A stretch of DNA of 64,000 bases from CAIZGX01 sp044239865 (GCA_044239865.1 JBIIAO010000004.1:124001-188000); one strand, 5' to 3'. Shown: positions 50,572 to 60,570, counted from the first letter of the stretch. The notes: generated from the sequence alone by a model not told the origin. Program-made: numbers and translations.

Positions 50572-51648
50572 ATGAGACCAACCTTTTCAGCCCTAACCGT
50601 ATCCGACGTTCGTCAGGAAACCGCCGATAGCGTTTCTATTGCGTTTAATGTTCCTTCGGATTTGACTGAGCGTTACACGTTCAAACCCGGGCAGTACCTA
50701 ACACTTCGTGCGAGTGTAAACGGAGAAGACATTCGCAGATCTTATTCGATTTGCAGCGGAACAAACGACGGTGAATTGCGCGTGGCTATTAAGCGCGTAG
50801 ATGGGGGAGTGTTTTCCACTTGGGCAACCTCTGAGGTGAAGGCAGGAATGGAAATGCAGGTGATGAATCCTATGGGTCACTTCACCCCGAATAATACAGA
50901 TGGAAAGACGCACGTGGTGCTGTATGCAGCTGGAAGTGGTATTACACCGATGCTTTCGATTGCGCGCACGTTGCTTCAGAACAATACCGAAGCGGAAGTG
51001 AGTTTGATATACGGAAACAGACATTTTAGCGGAATTATTTTCCGCGATTTAATTGAAGACATGAAAGACATTTACCTCGGACGCTTCCGTGTGTTTCATG
51101 TCTTGAGCGGTGAGCCGAATGACATTGCGCTTTTCCACGGGAGAATAGATGCGGAAAAGATTGAAGGATATACGCAGCGCTTCATTCCGATAGATACTGT
51201 TTCAGAAGTTTTTGTTTGCGGACCAGAGCCCATGATTCGCGCGGTGAAAGATTTTTATTTGTCGAAGGGAATGGCTTCAGAGAATGTTCATTTCGAATTG
51301 TTCGCTTCTCCAGGTCAAGCCAAGCAAGCGCCTCCTGTTGTGAAGAAGGAAGTGGTGTTGGAAGGACAGGCCGATGTGACTGTTATTTTCGACGGGAATT
51401 ACACGCAATTCAAAATGCCGAAAACGGGAGAAATGATACTCGACGCAGCACAGCGTGCCGGTTTAGATATTCCTTTTTCATGCAAAGGCGGTATGTGTTG
51501 CACCTGTCGCGCTCACGTGAAAGAAGGTGAAGTAGATATGAAATTGAATTACGCTTTGGAACCGGGTGAAGTGAACGCAGGATTCGTGCTGACTTGTCAG
51601 TGTGAACCCGTTTCAGATATTGTCGTTATCGACTTCGATAAAGTATAA
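50572..51648 (+). CDS. paaE: 1,2-phenylacetyl-CoA epoxidase, reductase subunit PaaE
   Basis: 358 residues. FAD-binding ferredoxin-reductase domain (about 5-105, with RRSYSICS-type flavin motif as IRRSYSICSG), NAD(P) domain (110-235, AGSGITPMLSI, CGPEPMI) and C-terminal plant-type [2Fe-2S] domain with C304, C309, C312 and C342 (Cx4Cx2Cx29C). Passes electrons from NADPH to the PaaA di-iron site. I start at ATG 50572; the frame upstream of it is open for 78 codons but is hydrophobic antisense sequence of paaA. Confidence 0.95.
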   Translation: MRPTFSALTVSDVRQETADSVSIAFNVPSDLTERYTFKPGQYLTLRASVNGEDIRRSYSICSGTNDGELRVAIKRVDGGVFSTWATSEVKAGMEMQVMNPMGHFTPNNTDGKTHVVLYAAGSGITPMLSIARTLLQNNTEAEVSLIYGNRHFSGIIFRDLIEDMKDIYLGRFRVFHVLSGEPNDIALFHGRIDAEKIEGYTQRFIPIDTVSEVFVCGPEPMIRAVKDFYLSKGMASENVHFELFASPGQAKQAPPVVKKEVVLEGQADVTVIFDGNYTQFKMPKTGEMILDAAQRAGLDIPFSCKGGMCCTCRAHVKEGEVDMKLNYALEPGEVNAGFVLTCQCEPVSDIVVIDFDKV

Positions 51649-51651
51649 TTT

Positions 51652-52272
51652 TTAATGTCCGTCTTCGCAGGCGCAAGGTGTAGAAAAATACACTTTGACT
51701 TTCTTAGGATCTATCATTTGAAGAATGCGATCTTGCGTTCCGTAGCTCATTTGGTTGTGAAGAAAATCGAGGTGCGTTAAGTTCTTCAATGATCCTAAAG
51801 CATTTGGATAATAGTCGATGGGATTGTCCCAAAGCGCCAATATTCGAAGCTCTTGTAATTTTTCTATTTCGTCTGGAAGGGTACTTATAAAGTTATCTCC
51901 CAATTCGAGCACCCTTAAATTTTTCAAATTGAAAAGAGCTGGTGGCATTGAATCAACAAGGTTTTCATTGATGCTCAATCTTTGTAAAAAAGGAAGCTCG
52001 TTGATTTTTGTTGGAATGGTTTTAATCTTGTTTCTGTCGAGTTGAAGATCGTTTAAGTTGGAAAGCAAAAATATTTCTTGCGGAATCTCTGTGTACTTTT
52101 TTCTATTGAGGTGAAGGCGATATACCTTGGAAGGTTCTTTTAAAGCGAGGTTGAGGTCGGTGTAAATTTTACACGTGTCTAATTTATCCCAAGAGACCAA
52201 CTGCGCATGCGAGTCAACGATGAAGTTGAATGAAAAAACAAAAAAGAAAAGTGTTGTTTTAGCGAATCGCAT
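51652..52272 (-). CDS. Secreted leucine-rich-repeat protein
   Basis: 206 residues. Signal peptide (1-24, ending SHAQ), then about five 23-residue leucine-rich repeats of the LPxxIxxLxxLxxLxLxxN type (about 55-175) and a short Cys-containing tail (CACEDGH). LRRs bind proteins; the partner is unknown and no enzyme domain is present. ATG 52272 lies inside the last codons of ribF (14-nt overlap); a TTG six codons earlier is less likely. Co-transcription with ribF looks positional. Confidence 0.85.
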   Translation of the reverse strand: MRFAKTTLFFFVFSFNFIVDSHAQLVSWDKLDTCKIYTDLNLALKEPSKVYRLHLNRKKYTEIPQEIFLLSNLNDLQLDRNKIKTIPTKINELPFLQRLSINENLVDSMPPALFNLKNLRVLELGDNFISTLPDEIEKLQELRILALWDNPIDYYPNALGSLKNLTHLDFLHNQMSYGTQDRILQMIDPKKVKVYFSTPCACEDGH

Positions 52273-53179
52273 TGGCAATGTCTTTTGCAAGTTGTTCTTT
52301 CAACGCATCAATTGAACCAAAATTTTGTTCGTCGCGAAGCTTTCGAATAAATTCTACTTGCAAGGGTTGTTCGTAGAGGTTATTGTGAAAGCCAATGACA
52401 TGCACTTCCAACGAACGGCTTCCGTTTAATTCGAATGTAGGACGTGTTCCAATGTTCATGGCTCCGCGGTAGTTTTTTCCGTTGATGTTCATTTCTACTA
52501 CATAGACTCCATTTGCGGGAATTAGTTTCAACGGATCTGAAATTTTTATGTTTGCAGTTGGAAAACCAATTTTCTTTCCGTTCCCTTTTCCGTGTACAAC
52601 AGTCCCCGAAAGCACGTAGTTGCGTCCGGTTGCTTCCTTGGCGAATTCTACCTTTCCAACTGAAATAGCATTTCGAATTTTCGTTGAACTCACCTCTCTT
52701 TCGTTGATGAGTTGCGCCGGAATTTCTTCAACACGAAATTGAAACATGTCGGCGTATTCCAATAATTTCTGGAAGTTTCCTTCGCGGTTTCTTCCGAAGC
52801 GATGATCGTATCCAACAATAACGGTATGGACATTCATTCCAACCACCAACAAATCGCGCACGTATTCAAAGGCTGATTTTTTTGCGAATTCCATGGTGAA
52901 TGGAAATTCAACCAAATGATCTACGCCACAGTCGGAAAGGAATTGTCTTTTTTCGTTGGTGTCTGAAAGCAATTGAATACCGTGGTCTTCAGGAAAGAGA
53001 ACAGTTCGCGGATGTGGGGAAAATGTAAGCACAACCGTTTCTCCATTGACTTCCTTTGCAAGCTCGCTCATGCGCGCAAGCAAGGCTTGATGTCCCAAGT
53101 GAACACCATCGAACGTGCCGATAGTTAAGACGGGATTTTTAACTTCCTTGAATGAAGAAAAGTCGTGATGAATTTTCAC
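52259..53179 (-). CDS. ribF: Bifunctional riboflavin kinase / FAD synthetase
   Basis: 306 residues. N-terminal FAD synthetase domain (1-180) with nucleotidyltransferase motif GTFDGVHLGH (21-30) and a second motif near GRNREGN; C-terminal riboflavin kinase domain (about 185-306) with KKIGFPTANI and the metal/ATP loop. Makes FMN then FAD, cofactors needed by CrtI, TrxB and PaaE in this window. No FMN riboswitch precedes it. Starts 6 nt after the dehydrogenase gene. Confidence 0.97.
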   Translation of the reverse strand: MKIHHDFSSFKEVKNPVLTIGTFDGVHLGHQALLARMSELAKEVNGETVVLTFSPHPRTVLFPEDHGIQLLSDTNEKRQFLSDCGVDHLVEFPFTMEFAKKSAFEYVRDLLVVGMNVHTVIVGYDHRFGRNREGNFQKLLEYADMFQFRVEEIPAQLINEREVSSTKIRNAISVGKVEFAKEATGRNYVLSGTVVHGKGNGKKIGFPTANIKISDPLKLIPANGVYVVEMNINGKNYRGAMNIGTRPTFELNGSRSLEVHVIGFHNNLYEQPLQVEFIRKLRDEQNFGSIDALKEQLAKDIANAIR

Positions 53180-53185
53180 CTTGAA

Positions 53186-54076
53186 TTATTTTGAAAACGA
53201 AGGAGAAACAGTGGTCTCTTTTGTCTCTCTATTCAAAATATAGAATCCTTCTCCAGATTTATCACCTAATTTTTTTGCGGTAACCATGTTCACCAACAAA
53301 GGACATGGCGCGTATTTCGGATTGCCGAATCCATCGTGCATCACACGAAGAATGGCCAAACAAACATCTAACCCAATGAAATCGGCCAAACGAAGAGGAC
53401 CCATGGGGTGACCCATTCCCAATTTCATAACCGTATCAATTTCTTCAACGCCAGCAACGCCTTCATACAAAGTATAGATGGCTTCGTTGATCATGGGCAT
53501 AAGAATGCGATTGGCCACGAATCCAGGGTAGTCGTTCACTTCAACCGGAACTTTTCCGAGTTGTTTTGAAATTTCAAAAACCTTATCGTTCACTTCGTTT
53601 GAAGTGCTATATCCGCGAATCACTTCAACGAGCTTCATAACAGGCACTGGATTCATGAAATGCATACCGATCACTTGTGAAGGTCTGTTGGTTACCGAAG
53701 CAATTTTAGTTATGCTTATTGAAGATGTATTGGAAGCTAGGATGCAATCCGCTGGTGCGTTCGCGTCGAGTGTTTGAAATATTTTCAGCTTAAGATCAAC
53801 GTTTTCAGTAGCCGCTTCAACAACTAGCTCTGCGTTTGCAACACCTGTTTCAATGCTGTTGGAAGTGGAAAGGTTCCCAAGGGTTTGTGCCTTTTGTTCT
53901 TCAGTAAGAGTACCTTTAGCAACTTGACGATCTAAGTTTTTGGAAATGGTAGCAACGGCCTTTTCCAATTGTGCTTCATTCAAGTCGATTAATTGAACGG
54001 TGAATCCGTTTTGCGCGAACACGTGCGCAATTCCATTTCCCATGGTGCCAGCACCAATAACTGCAATGTTTTTCAT
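53186..54076 (-). CDS. 3-hydroxybutyryl-CoA dehydrogenase
   Basis: 296 residues. NAD-binding motif GAGTMGNGIAHVFAQNGF (8-25), the catalytic His in GMHFMNPVPVMKLVE, and the C-terminal dimer domain with GFVANRILMPMINEA. Oxidises 3-hydroxyacyl-CoA in butyrate/fatty-acid metabolism; the PaaH step of phenylacetate breakdown is a possible alternative role given paaA/paaE 3 kb away. ATG 54076 is used; nine codons upstream add no family-like sequence. A minus-strand TATATTTG at 54099-54092 lies 15 nt before the start. Confidence 0.94.
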   Translation of the reverse strand: MKNIAVIGAGTMGNGIAHVFAQNGFTVQLIDLNEAQLEKAVATISKNLDRQVAKGTLTEEQKAQTLGNLSTSNSIETGVANAELVVEAATENVDLKLKIFQTLDANAPADCILASNTSSISITKIASVTNRPSQVIGMHFMNPVPVMKLVEVIRGYSTSNEVNDKVFEISKQLGKVPVEVNDYPGFVANRILMPMINEAIYTLYEGVAGVEEIDTVMKLGMGHPMGPLRLADFIGLDVCLAILRVMHDGFGNPKYAPCPLLVNMVTAKKLGDKSGEGFYILNRETKETTVSPSFSK

Positions 54077-54193
54077 TGAAACAAATTTTTGCAAATATAA
54101 CACGAAGCCAAGAATAGGTCCTGTTTTGCAGAATGTTAACAGAATGTTATTTTATATTGAGGTAAATTAGCGCTTGCGAGAAAAAAGAGCAAT

Positions 54194-57100
54194 ATGAAGA
54201 GATTAGTTATTTTATCCTATTTAGCAATTCTATTAAGTCCTGTGCTGGCTCAAGTAGATTTGAGTGAGTTGTCGCAAACGAACATGGCTGTTATTGCCGA
54301 TGAAGATGGCGACTTTAGCGATTGGTTAGAAATCCGTAACAATGGTACATCACCCGTAAACATTGAAGGATATGGTATTACCAACGATCCTTTGGAACCA
54401 TTCAAATGGGTTATGCCTTCGTATGATTTGGCTCCAGGAGAACATAAGTTAATTTGGACCAGTGGAAAAAACAGAACTCCATTTGTAGATCATTTTGAAA
54501 CAGTAATAGCTGCCAATGATGTATGGAGCTACATAGTTCCAACTGCTGAACCTAATTCTTCATGGAGAAGTCCAGGAGCAACTGGTTTAGCAGGATGGCT
54601 CTCAGGTGCAGGAGGCATTGGAGCAGGAGATTCAGATGATGGAACTACCATAGCTTCTGCAACGAGTGTATTTATTCGTAAAACGTTCAACGTAGCGGAT
54701 GTTACAACCATTCACGACTTGTTGTTTTACATGGACTATGACGATGGGTTTGTAGCTTATATCAACGGCGTTGAAATAGCAAGAGCAACCTTAGGATCAG
54801 CGGGTGTGCTAACACCTTTCAATACGCTTGCTTCTGGAAACCACGAAGCGAACGGCTATCAGGGAATAGCCCTAGATATGTATACCATTAATCTTTTGGC
54901 ATTGCCCAATCTCTTGGTAAATGGAGAGAATGTGCTTGCGATTCAAGTGCATAACGTTGCTACGAACTCTTCAGATTTAACAAGCAACGCTTTCTTGGCT
55001 GCAGGAGTATCAACTTCGACGGTGCAATTTGCGCCTGCCTTGGCCTGGATGAATTTAACAGCACCCATTGCTTGGCACACCAATTTTGAGATGTCTACTG
55101 GCGATCAAATAATGTTGTCGTTGCCAACAGGTGCACCTGCCGACTTGGTTACTGTTCCGCAGATGAACGTAGATTACAGTTACAATCACAGTGGTTTGTC
55201 ATGGTGCTATAGCACAGAGCCAACGCCTTCGGCGATTAATTCAGCTGTTTGTTACTCATCTTTCTTAACGAAACCAATTATTGATGTGCCCGCAGGTATT
55301 TATGCGGGAGGTCAGACCGTTTCCATTTCAACTACAAGCTTAAATGCTGTCATTCGCTATACGTTAGACGGAAGTATTCCTGTGGAAACTTCAACTGTAT
55401 ATACCACGCCTTTAGATATCCCTGTTACAACAGTGGTTTCCGCACGTGCATTCTCATTAAACAACTCGGTTTTACCCAGTCCAACAGAAAAAAACACATT
55501 TATTATAAACGAAGCCTATGTTGGTTTGCCGGTTATTTCACTCTCTACAGACTACGCAAATCTCTATGATAATAACACGGGTATTTATGTGTTAGGTCCT
55601 CCTGATTACGATACGAACTTTCCTTACTTCGGTTCGAACATCTGGGAAGATTGGGAGCGTTTTTCATATGTCGAGTACATTGCTACAGATAGCACTCAAA
55701 AATTTGAAGGTTGCATTGGATTGAAAATTCATGGGGGTTGGTCACGCGCACACCCTCAAAAAAGTTTCCGTGTGAAGTGTCGAGACGAATATGGTTTTAA
55801 GAATATTCAGTACCCATTAATTCAAGACAAGCCTCAGGTTACCGAATATAAAAACTTCAACTTGCGAAACGGAGGAAATGATTACGACGGATCGCGCATG
55901 CGTGATGCCTTCATGCAGAGATTAACCAAAGGAACACACGCCGATTACATGGGGTACACGCCAGTTATTGTATTCTTGAACGGTGAGTATTTTGGTGAGT
56001 ATGAATTGCGTGAAGTGTTGAATAAACACTGGGTGGAAAGCAACCACGGTTTCAATTCAGACAGTGTTACAGTTATTACTGAAAATTATCTCGATGGTTT
56101 GGATCCGAACGACGGGACGCTAGATAATTTTTGGCCTATGTACAACGCTGTTGCGAATGGCGATGCGACAAGTTCAACATATTACGAGACGGCAAATAGT
56201 TATCTAGATTTAGAAAACTTCATCGATTACATTGCAGCTGAAACGTATTACGGAAATGGCGACTGGAGCAACGGATATCCCAACAACATTAAATTTTGGA
56301 ATTTTCCGGGTGAAAAATGGAGGATGATGTTAATGGATTTAGACTTTGGTTACGGATTATATGGTCCAGCACCAACGGATAATTTTATCACTCAAGCCAT
56401 CAATGATCCGAGTATTCATCTCGATGCAATTTGTAGCAAATTACTTCAGAATACGCAGTTTAGAAATTACTTCATTGATAGATATGCCGATTTGATCAAC
56501 ACCATTTGGCAGCAGAATAAAGTGAGCGCGTTGGGTAATTCAATGATTAATGAAGTTGCGCCATGGATACCTCGTCATCACTCACGTTGGAGTGGTAACA
56601 TGAGCAATTTCAATAACACCATGACGGACATGATTAACTGGAATAACAGTCGCATTGCCGGAGCGCGTAACGTGATTCAGAGTCAGTTTAGTTTGGCGGG
56701 ACAAGTAACATACATCCTTGATGTTCAACCTGCGGGAGCTGGAAGAATTCACATTTCAACCATTGAACCAAGTGAATTGGAGTATCCTTGGTCTGGTGTC
56801 TATTTCAAAGGAGTTCCAGTGCGTATTACCGCTGTTCCTAATCCAGGATATACGTTCGATCACTGGTCTCCAAATTCAATTTTCAATACGAATAATCTAA
56901 ATCAAGTTTTGGATATTACGCCAGTTGGAAACGCCTCGTTCACTGCGTGGTTCGAAGGTTCTCCAGTTGCAAATGCAATCGAAGTTTCAGAGCTTATGGT
57001 AAATGCTGAGAACTCAATAGATGGTGGGGATTGGATGGAAATTCACAACTTGCTGAATGTTCCTTTGGATCTGAGTTCTTATGCTGTTAGAGACAGTAAC

Positions 57101-58186
57101 TTCTTACATGTATTTAATATTCCTTTGTCTACTGTTATTCCTGCAAATGGATACTTAGTAGTTGCTCGGGATACGGCGGTATTCAACGCTCAATATCCAA
57201 ACGTGAATAACGTAATTGGAAATTTGGGTTTCTCATTCAACAACAACGGAGAAACACTTCAATTAATAAATCACAATGGAAACGTTGTTGAAGAAATTTC
57301 TTATTCAACAGCTTACCCATGGCCTTTGGGAACAGATGGAGAAGGAAGATCTCTTGAGTTTGAAGGAAATGGAATGAGCCCAAGTGATTCAAATTCATGG
57401 TTCGCTGGATGTGTGGCTGGTTCTCCGGGAGAACCTTATTTCGCATGCGACTCGTCGGTAGTTGTTTCAGAGATTAATTACAAATCTTTTGTTGGTGCAG
57501 ATGCCGGTGATTGGTTCGAGTTACATTCAACTCTTGATACCGATTTAGATATTAGCAACTGGAAGGTTTCTGATGGCGGTGTGACAGGTGGATATACATT
57601 CCCGCAAGGAACAATCCTTGCCGCTCATGGATATGCGGTTGTTGCGGAAGACGCAAATTTGTTCAATACCATTCATCCCGATGTAACAGCTATTCAAACC
57701 CCCATGGGATTTGTTTTAGGTGGAACCGACGATATTTTAGTTTACAACGAAAGTCAAGTGTTACAGTTTTCAGTGAGCTATCGTAACGCGGCTCCTTGGA
57801 CTACTGAACCAAACGGATTTGGAAAGACGTTGGAATTGTTGAGCACCACAGATTTAATGAACGAGGCTTCCAATTGGTTCGCAGGTTGTCCGAATGGCTC
57901 ACCGAATGCGGCTTACGATCCAACGTGTGGAGTAGGGGTTGAAGAAGAAGGAAATGTATTGTTCTCTATTTATCCTAATCCAGCGAATACTGTTCTGAAC
58001 GTGAAGTGTTCAACACAAGCGATTGTGACTGTATTCGATGTAACAGGTAAATTAATTGAAAGCAAAAATTTGAAGGAAGGATATTCTTCGGTTGATGTCT
58101 CGAATTTGAATAGTGGAATATATTATGTTCGAGTAATGACCACCGCTGGAATCTCGAATGTGCAAGCCGTAATGGTTCAGCACTAA
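54194..58186 (+). CDS. CotH-kinase-family secreted protein with lamin-tail domains and T9SS sorting domain (long paralog)
   Basis: 1330 residues. Order: signal peptide (1-19); lamin-tail domain (about 22-100); galactose-binding-like domain (about 115-265, MDYDDGFVAYINGVE); chitobiase C-terminal-like domain (about 360-440); CotH-like domain (about 450-800) with HGGWSRAHPQKSFRV, YELREV and the metal motif MDLDFGYG (D715, D717); a turn-rich domain near IHISTIEPSELEYPW; two further lamin-tail domains (about 927-1035, 1088-1200); type-A T9SS tail from 1255 (FSIYPNPANTVLN). A likely surface protein kinase with nucleic-acid- or protein-binding tails (function inferred). Paralog of the protein at 17.9-20.9 kb. 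Confidence 0.9.
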   Translation: MKRLVILSYLAILLSPVLAQVDLSELSQTNMAVIADEDGDFSDWLEIRNNGTSPVNIEGYGITNDPLEPFKWVMPSYDLAPGEHKLIWTSGKNRTPFVDHFETVIAANDVWSYIVPTAEPNSSWRSPGATGLAGWLSGAGGIGAGDSDDGTTIASATSVFIRKTFNVADVTTIHDLLFYMDYDDGFVAYINGVEIARATLGSAGVLTPFNTLASGNHEANGYQGIALDMYTINLLALPNLLVNGENVLAIQVHNVATNSSDLTSNAFLAAGVSTSTVQFAPALAWMNLTAPIAWHTNFEMSTGDQIMLSLPTGAPADLVTVPQMNVDYSYNHSGLSWCYSTEPTPSAINSAVCYSSFLTKPIIDVPAGIYAGGQTVSISTTSLNAVIRYTLDGSIPVETSTVYTTPLDIPVTTVVSARAFSLNNSVLPSPTEKNTFIINEAYVGLPVISLSTDYANLYDNNTGIYVLGPPDYDTNFPYFGSNIWEDWERFSYVEYIATDSTQKFEGCIGLKIHGGWSRAHPQKSFRVKCRDEYGFKNIQYPLIQDKPQVTEYKNFNLRNGGNDYDGSRMRDAFMQRLTKGTHADYMGYTPVIVFLNGEYFGEYELREVLNKHWVESNHGFNSDSVTVITENYLDGLDPNDGTLDNFWPMYNAVANGDATSSTYYETANSYLDLENFIDYIAAETYYGNGDWSNGYPNNIKFWNFPGEKWRMMLMDLDFGYGLYGPAPTDNFITQAINDPSIHLDAICSKLLQNTQFRNYFIDRYADLINTIWQQNKVSALGNSMINEVAPWIPRHHSRWSGNMSNFNNTMTDMINWNNSRIAGARNVIQSQFSLAGQVTYILDVQPAGAGRIHISTIEPSELEYPWSGVYFKGVPVRITAVPNPGYTFDHWSPNSIFNTNNLNQVLDITPVGNASFTAWFEGSPVANAIEVSELMVNAENSIDGGDWMEIHNLLNVPLDLSSYAVRDSNFLHVFNIPLSTVIPANGYLVVARDTAVFNAQYPNVNNVIGNLGFSFNNNGETLQLINHNGNVVEEISYSTAYPWPLGTDGEGRSLEFEGNGMSPSDSNSWFAGCVAGSPGEPYFACDSSVVVSEINYKSFVGADAGDWFELHSTLDTDLDISNWKVSDGGVTGGYTFPQGTILAAHGYAVVAEDANLFNTIHPDVTAIQTPMGFVLGGTDDILVYNESQVLQFSVSYRNAAPWTTEPNGFGKTLELLSTTDLMNEASNWFAGCPNGSPNAAYDPTCGVGVEEEGNVLFSIYPNPANTVLNVKCSTQAIVTVFDVTGKLIESKNLKEGYSSVDVSNLNSGIYYVRVMTTAGISNVQAVMVQH

Positions 58187-58188
58187 GA

Positions 58189-59994
58189 TTATTGAACTTC
58201 GCCTTTTAAAGCGCGATAACGTTTACGAGCGTCTATAACGAACAAACTCCCTGGGAAGTCGTTCAGTAGGCGCTCGTATTGCGTTTGAGCTTTTGCTAAA
58301 TCCTTGAAATGCTTTTCTTCGATTTCTGCTAGCGCGAACAATGCATCGTCTGCGTATACTCCTTCGAAATGAACATTAACCAACTCTGTGTATAGCAAAA
58401 CAGCTTTTTCGAAATCCCCTTGCTTGCGGTAAATATTCGCTTTCGTAAATAAAATCTCATCGGTAAGTGAATGCCCGGGAAAGGCAGTAGCAATGCTGTC
58501 TAGCGTTTGGAAAGCAAGCACAAACTGATTTTGGTAAGCTAGTAATTCTGCACGTGCATACTGCATCATGGGCAGCGGAATGGTATCCATGTTGAAGTTA
58601 TCTGTAATGAGCAAAGACAGCTGCATGGCGTTGTTTGAAATAAGTTTCGAGGTCGATGCTTTCAATACATCCAATTGTCCTTGTGCCCATTCGAAATCTC
58701 CGGTGTAAAATGAAATTTTAGCGTTGCGAAATTTCGCTTCATGACCGAGCACATCGTCTTTGAAGTCCAATTCAATTTGTGAAAAGAGTAGGGAGGCCTC
58801 CCATATTTTATTTTGAAAGAGAAGCACATCGCCTAGCTCGAGTTTAATCTCTGCAAGGGTCTTTCCGTTTACACCACCTAATGCCAATGCTTCTTTCAAA
58901 AGCACTTCGGCGTCTTTTGAATTGTTGAGGTAGAAAGTCTTGAGATGGGCCCAATCTTTTTTCAAAATGGCCAATTCGTTCGCTTGAACAATGTCTTTTT
59001 GAATGGTGGCATATTCGGTATCTAACGCTGTAAATTCTTCGTTCGTTGTGAATTCATTTTGTTTCAAAAGAAGACTTAATGTTTGAAGTTTTTTAACGCT
59101 TGCTTGCTGGAAGAAAACAGATGCTTTGCCTTTTGCAATTACGGCGCTATAACATTTGTTCGCTACGCTGTATTCTTCGTTGTTCCCTGCTTGAATGGCT
59201 AGATTCATCAGACGATTTCCGTTTTCATTGTTGCGTTTGTCGAGTGCGTTCAGCTGAATAAATGCTCCGTTGAAATCGCGACGTTGCATAAGGAACCAGG
59301 CGAGGAATTCTGAATAAATAGGAATGTTAGGATCTAATTGAATACGCTTGAGCACAAGCGTTTTTAGATCATTGCAACGCACCTCGTCTTCTTGAAAATC
59401 GACTAATTGCATGAGCGATGTTTCCACTTGTCCGAGATAGGAGGGTTCTTCTTTTAGAATGTCCATATAGGCCTCGCACATGCCATTAAAATTTCCAAGT
59501 GACCCTTGAACACCTGCAATTTCGAAGGAATAGGTGTAGCCGTCTTTCCCTTCGTTTTTTCCTTTTTCGTAGGCCTTCAATGCCCAAGCGTAAAGGTTAA
59601 TTTCTAAGAATTTCTGTCCCAACTCGAGAATAGGCATTCGATACGGAGATGTTTTTTCCAATGCTGTTTGGTAGGCATCTGCCGCATTTTTATCGTGTTT
59701 GAAGTGTGAGTATAAGCTGCCTAAATCAACATTTAATGTTACATCTTTGGTTTGCTTCAGCCTTCGTTTGATAAGAGATTCAGCGTCTTTTTCTAATTCT
59801 AATTGAATGAGTGTTGTCTTATAATTCTCAAAAATCTCATTTTCGAATCCTTCTTTGGAAAGTTTCTCGTAATACATTCTCGCCTCTGTGAACTGTCCGT
59901 TGTGAAAGTACTGCTCTGCAATTTCATAATCTCGCTGACCGAATGAACATTCGGTGGCGAGTATTAAAAGTGCTATGAGCCAGAGTTTTTTCAT
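58189..59994 (-). CDS. Exported tetratricopeptide-repeat protein
   Basis: 601 residues. Signal peptide (1-19, ending SFGQ), then helical repeats throughout: TPR-like pairs are clear at 22-130 (YEIAEQYFHNGQFTEARMYYE) and 490-590 (KQGDFEKAVLLYTELVN, LAKAQTQYERLLNDFPG). No enzyme motif. Such proteins scaffold envelope complexes; the partner is unknown. It follows the lipoprotein gene by 3 nt, which follows serS by 9 nt, so the three form one minus-strand unit. Confidence 0.88.
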   Translation of the reverse strand: MKKLWLIALLILATECSFGQRDYEIAEQYFHNGQFTEARMYYEKLSKEGFENEIFENYKTTLIQLELEKDAESLIKRRLKQTKDVTLNVDLGSLYSHFKHDKNAADAYQTALEKTSPYRMPILELGQKFLEINLYAWALKAYEKGKNEGKDGYTYSFEIAGVQGSLGNFNGMCEAYMDILKEEPSYLGQVETSLMQLVDFQEDEVRCNDLKTLVLKRIQLDPNIPIYSEFLAWFLMQRRDFNGAFIQLNALDKRNNENGNRLMNLAIQAGNNEEYSVANKCYSAVIAKGKASVFFQQASVKKLQTLSLLLKQNEFTTNEEFTALDTEYATIQKDIVQANELAILKKDWAHLKTFYLNNSKDAEVLLKEALALGGVNGKTLAEIKLELGDVLLFQNKIWEASLLFSQIELDFKDDVLGHEAKFRNAKISFYTGDFEWAQGQLDVLKASTSKLISNNAMQLSLLITDNFNMDTIPLPMMQYARAELLAYQNQFVLAFQTLDSIATAFPGHSLTDEILFTKANIYRKQGDFEKAVLLYTELVNVHFEGVYADDALFALAEIEEKHFKDLAKAQTQYERLLNDFPGSLFVIDARKRYRALKGEVQ

Positions 59995-59997
59995 GGG

Positions 59998-60570
59998 TTA
60001 TTTTGCGGAAGCAGCGATGCTGTCGCACCAGAATTTTACTTGATTGTAGTGACGACCGAATCGATTGTTAATGGAGTCAGATTTTTGAACAACGAATTCG
60101 ATTTCCTTTACCAAAGCAGCGTTGATTGTTTTTTCCTGTTGAATTTGTTTCTTTAAATACTCATCGTTGATTTCATTGCCAACCGCATCATGCGTGGCAT
60201 TTTCACTGAGTGCTTTCTTTAATGTGGAAAGTTGTTCTCTTGAAACAGAAAGACTGTTAGCGATATTCTCACGACGCTTACCGAACTCAGGTATAAGTTT
60301 ACGAATGCTTTTGTATTCTGCCAATTCAAACGCAATGCTTTTCTTCATGTCGCCTTTGTAATTTGCTTGAATAAAATCGAGATGGTTATTCACCGTATCT
60401 ACTTTTGCCTGAAGCTCATCGAGATTCAGCTTTTCATAGGGAGCAGCAACATTTTCTATCACGTTCGAAATGGAATCGATTTGTTTTACATATTCTGTTC
60501 TATCCGGTGGGGTGCACGAATGCATGGAAAGCAGAAGTGCAGATGCCATGAAGAAGTAAAGTATGCGCAT
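59998..60570 (-). CDS. Coiled-coil lipoprotein of unknown function
   Basis: 190 residues. A short hydrophobic leader runs to C19 in LSMHSC, a loose lipobox of the kind accepted in Bacteroidota, so the mature protein should be lipid-anchored. The rest is almost fully helical and charged with heptad-like spacing (about 25-160), predicting coiled coil. I do not recognise a family. ATG 60570 lies two codons after a TTG in the same frame. Set between serS and the TPR gene; physical pairing with the TPR protein is a reasonable guess. Confidence 0.8.
   Translation of the reverse strand: MRILYFFMASALLLSMHSCTPPDRTEYVKQIDSISNVIENVAAPYEKLNLDELQAKVDTVNNHLDFIQANYKGDMKKSIAFELAEYKSIRKLIPEFGKRRENIANSLSVSREQLSTLKKALSENATHDAVGNEINDEYLKKQIQQEKTINAALVKEIEFVVQKSDSINNRFGRHYNQVKFWCDSIAASAK

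Noticed and set aside
53180..54193. FMN riboswitch near ribF
   Set aside because: ribF follows the dehydrogenase gene by 6 nt and no RFN-like structure is seen upstream of the unit.
17899..58186. Recent duplication of the two CotH genes
   Set aside because: They differ in length, domain number and active-site residues and show only moderate protein similarity, so the duplication is old or they are separate family members.
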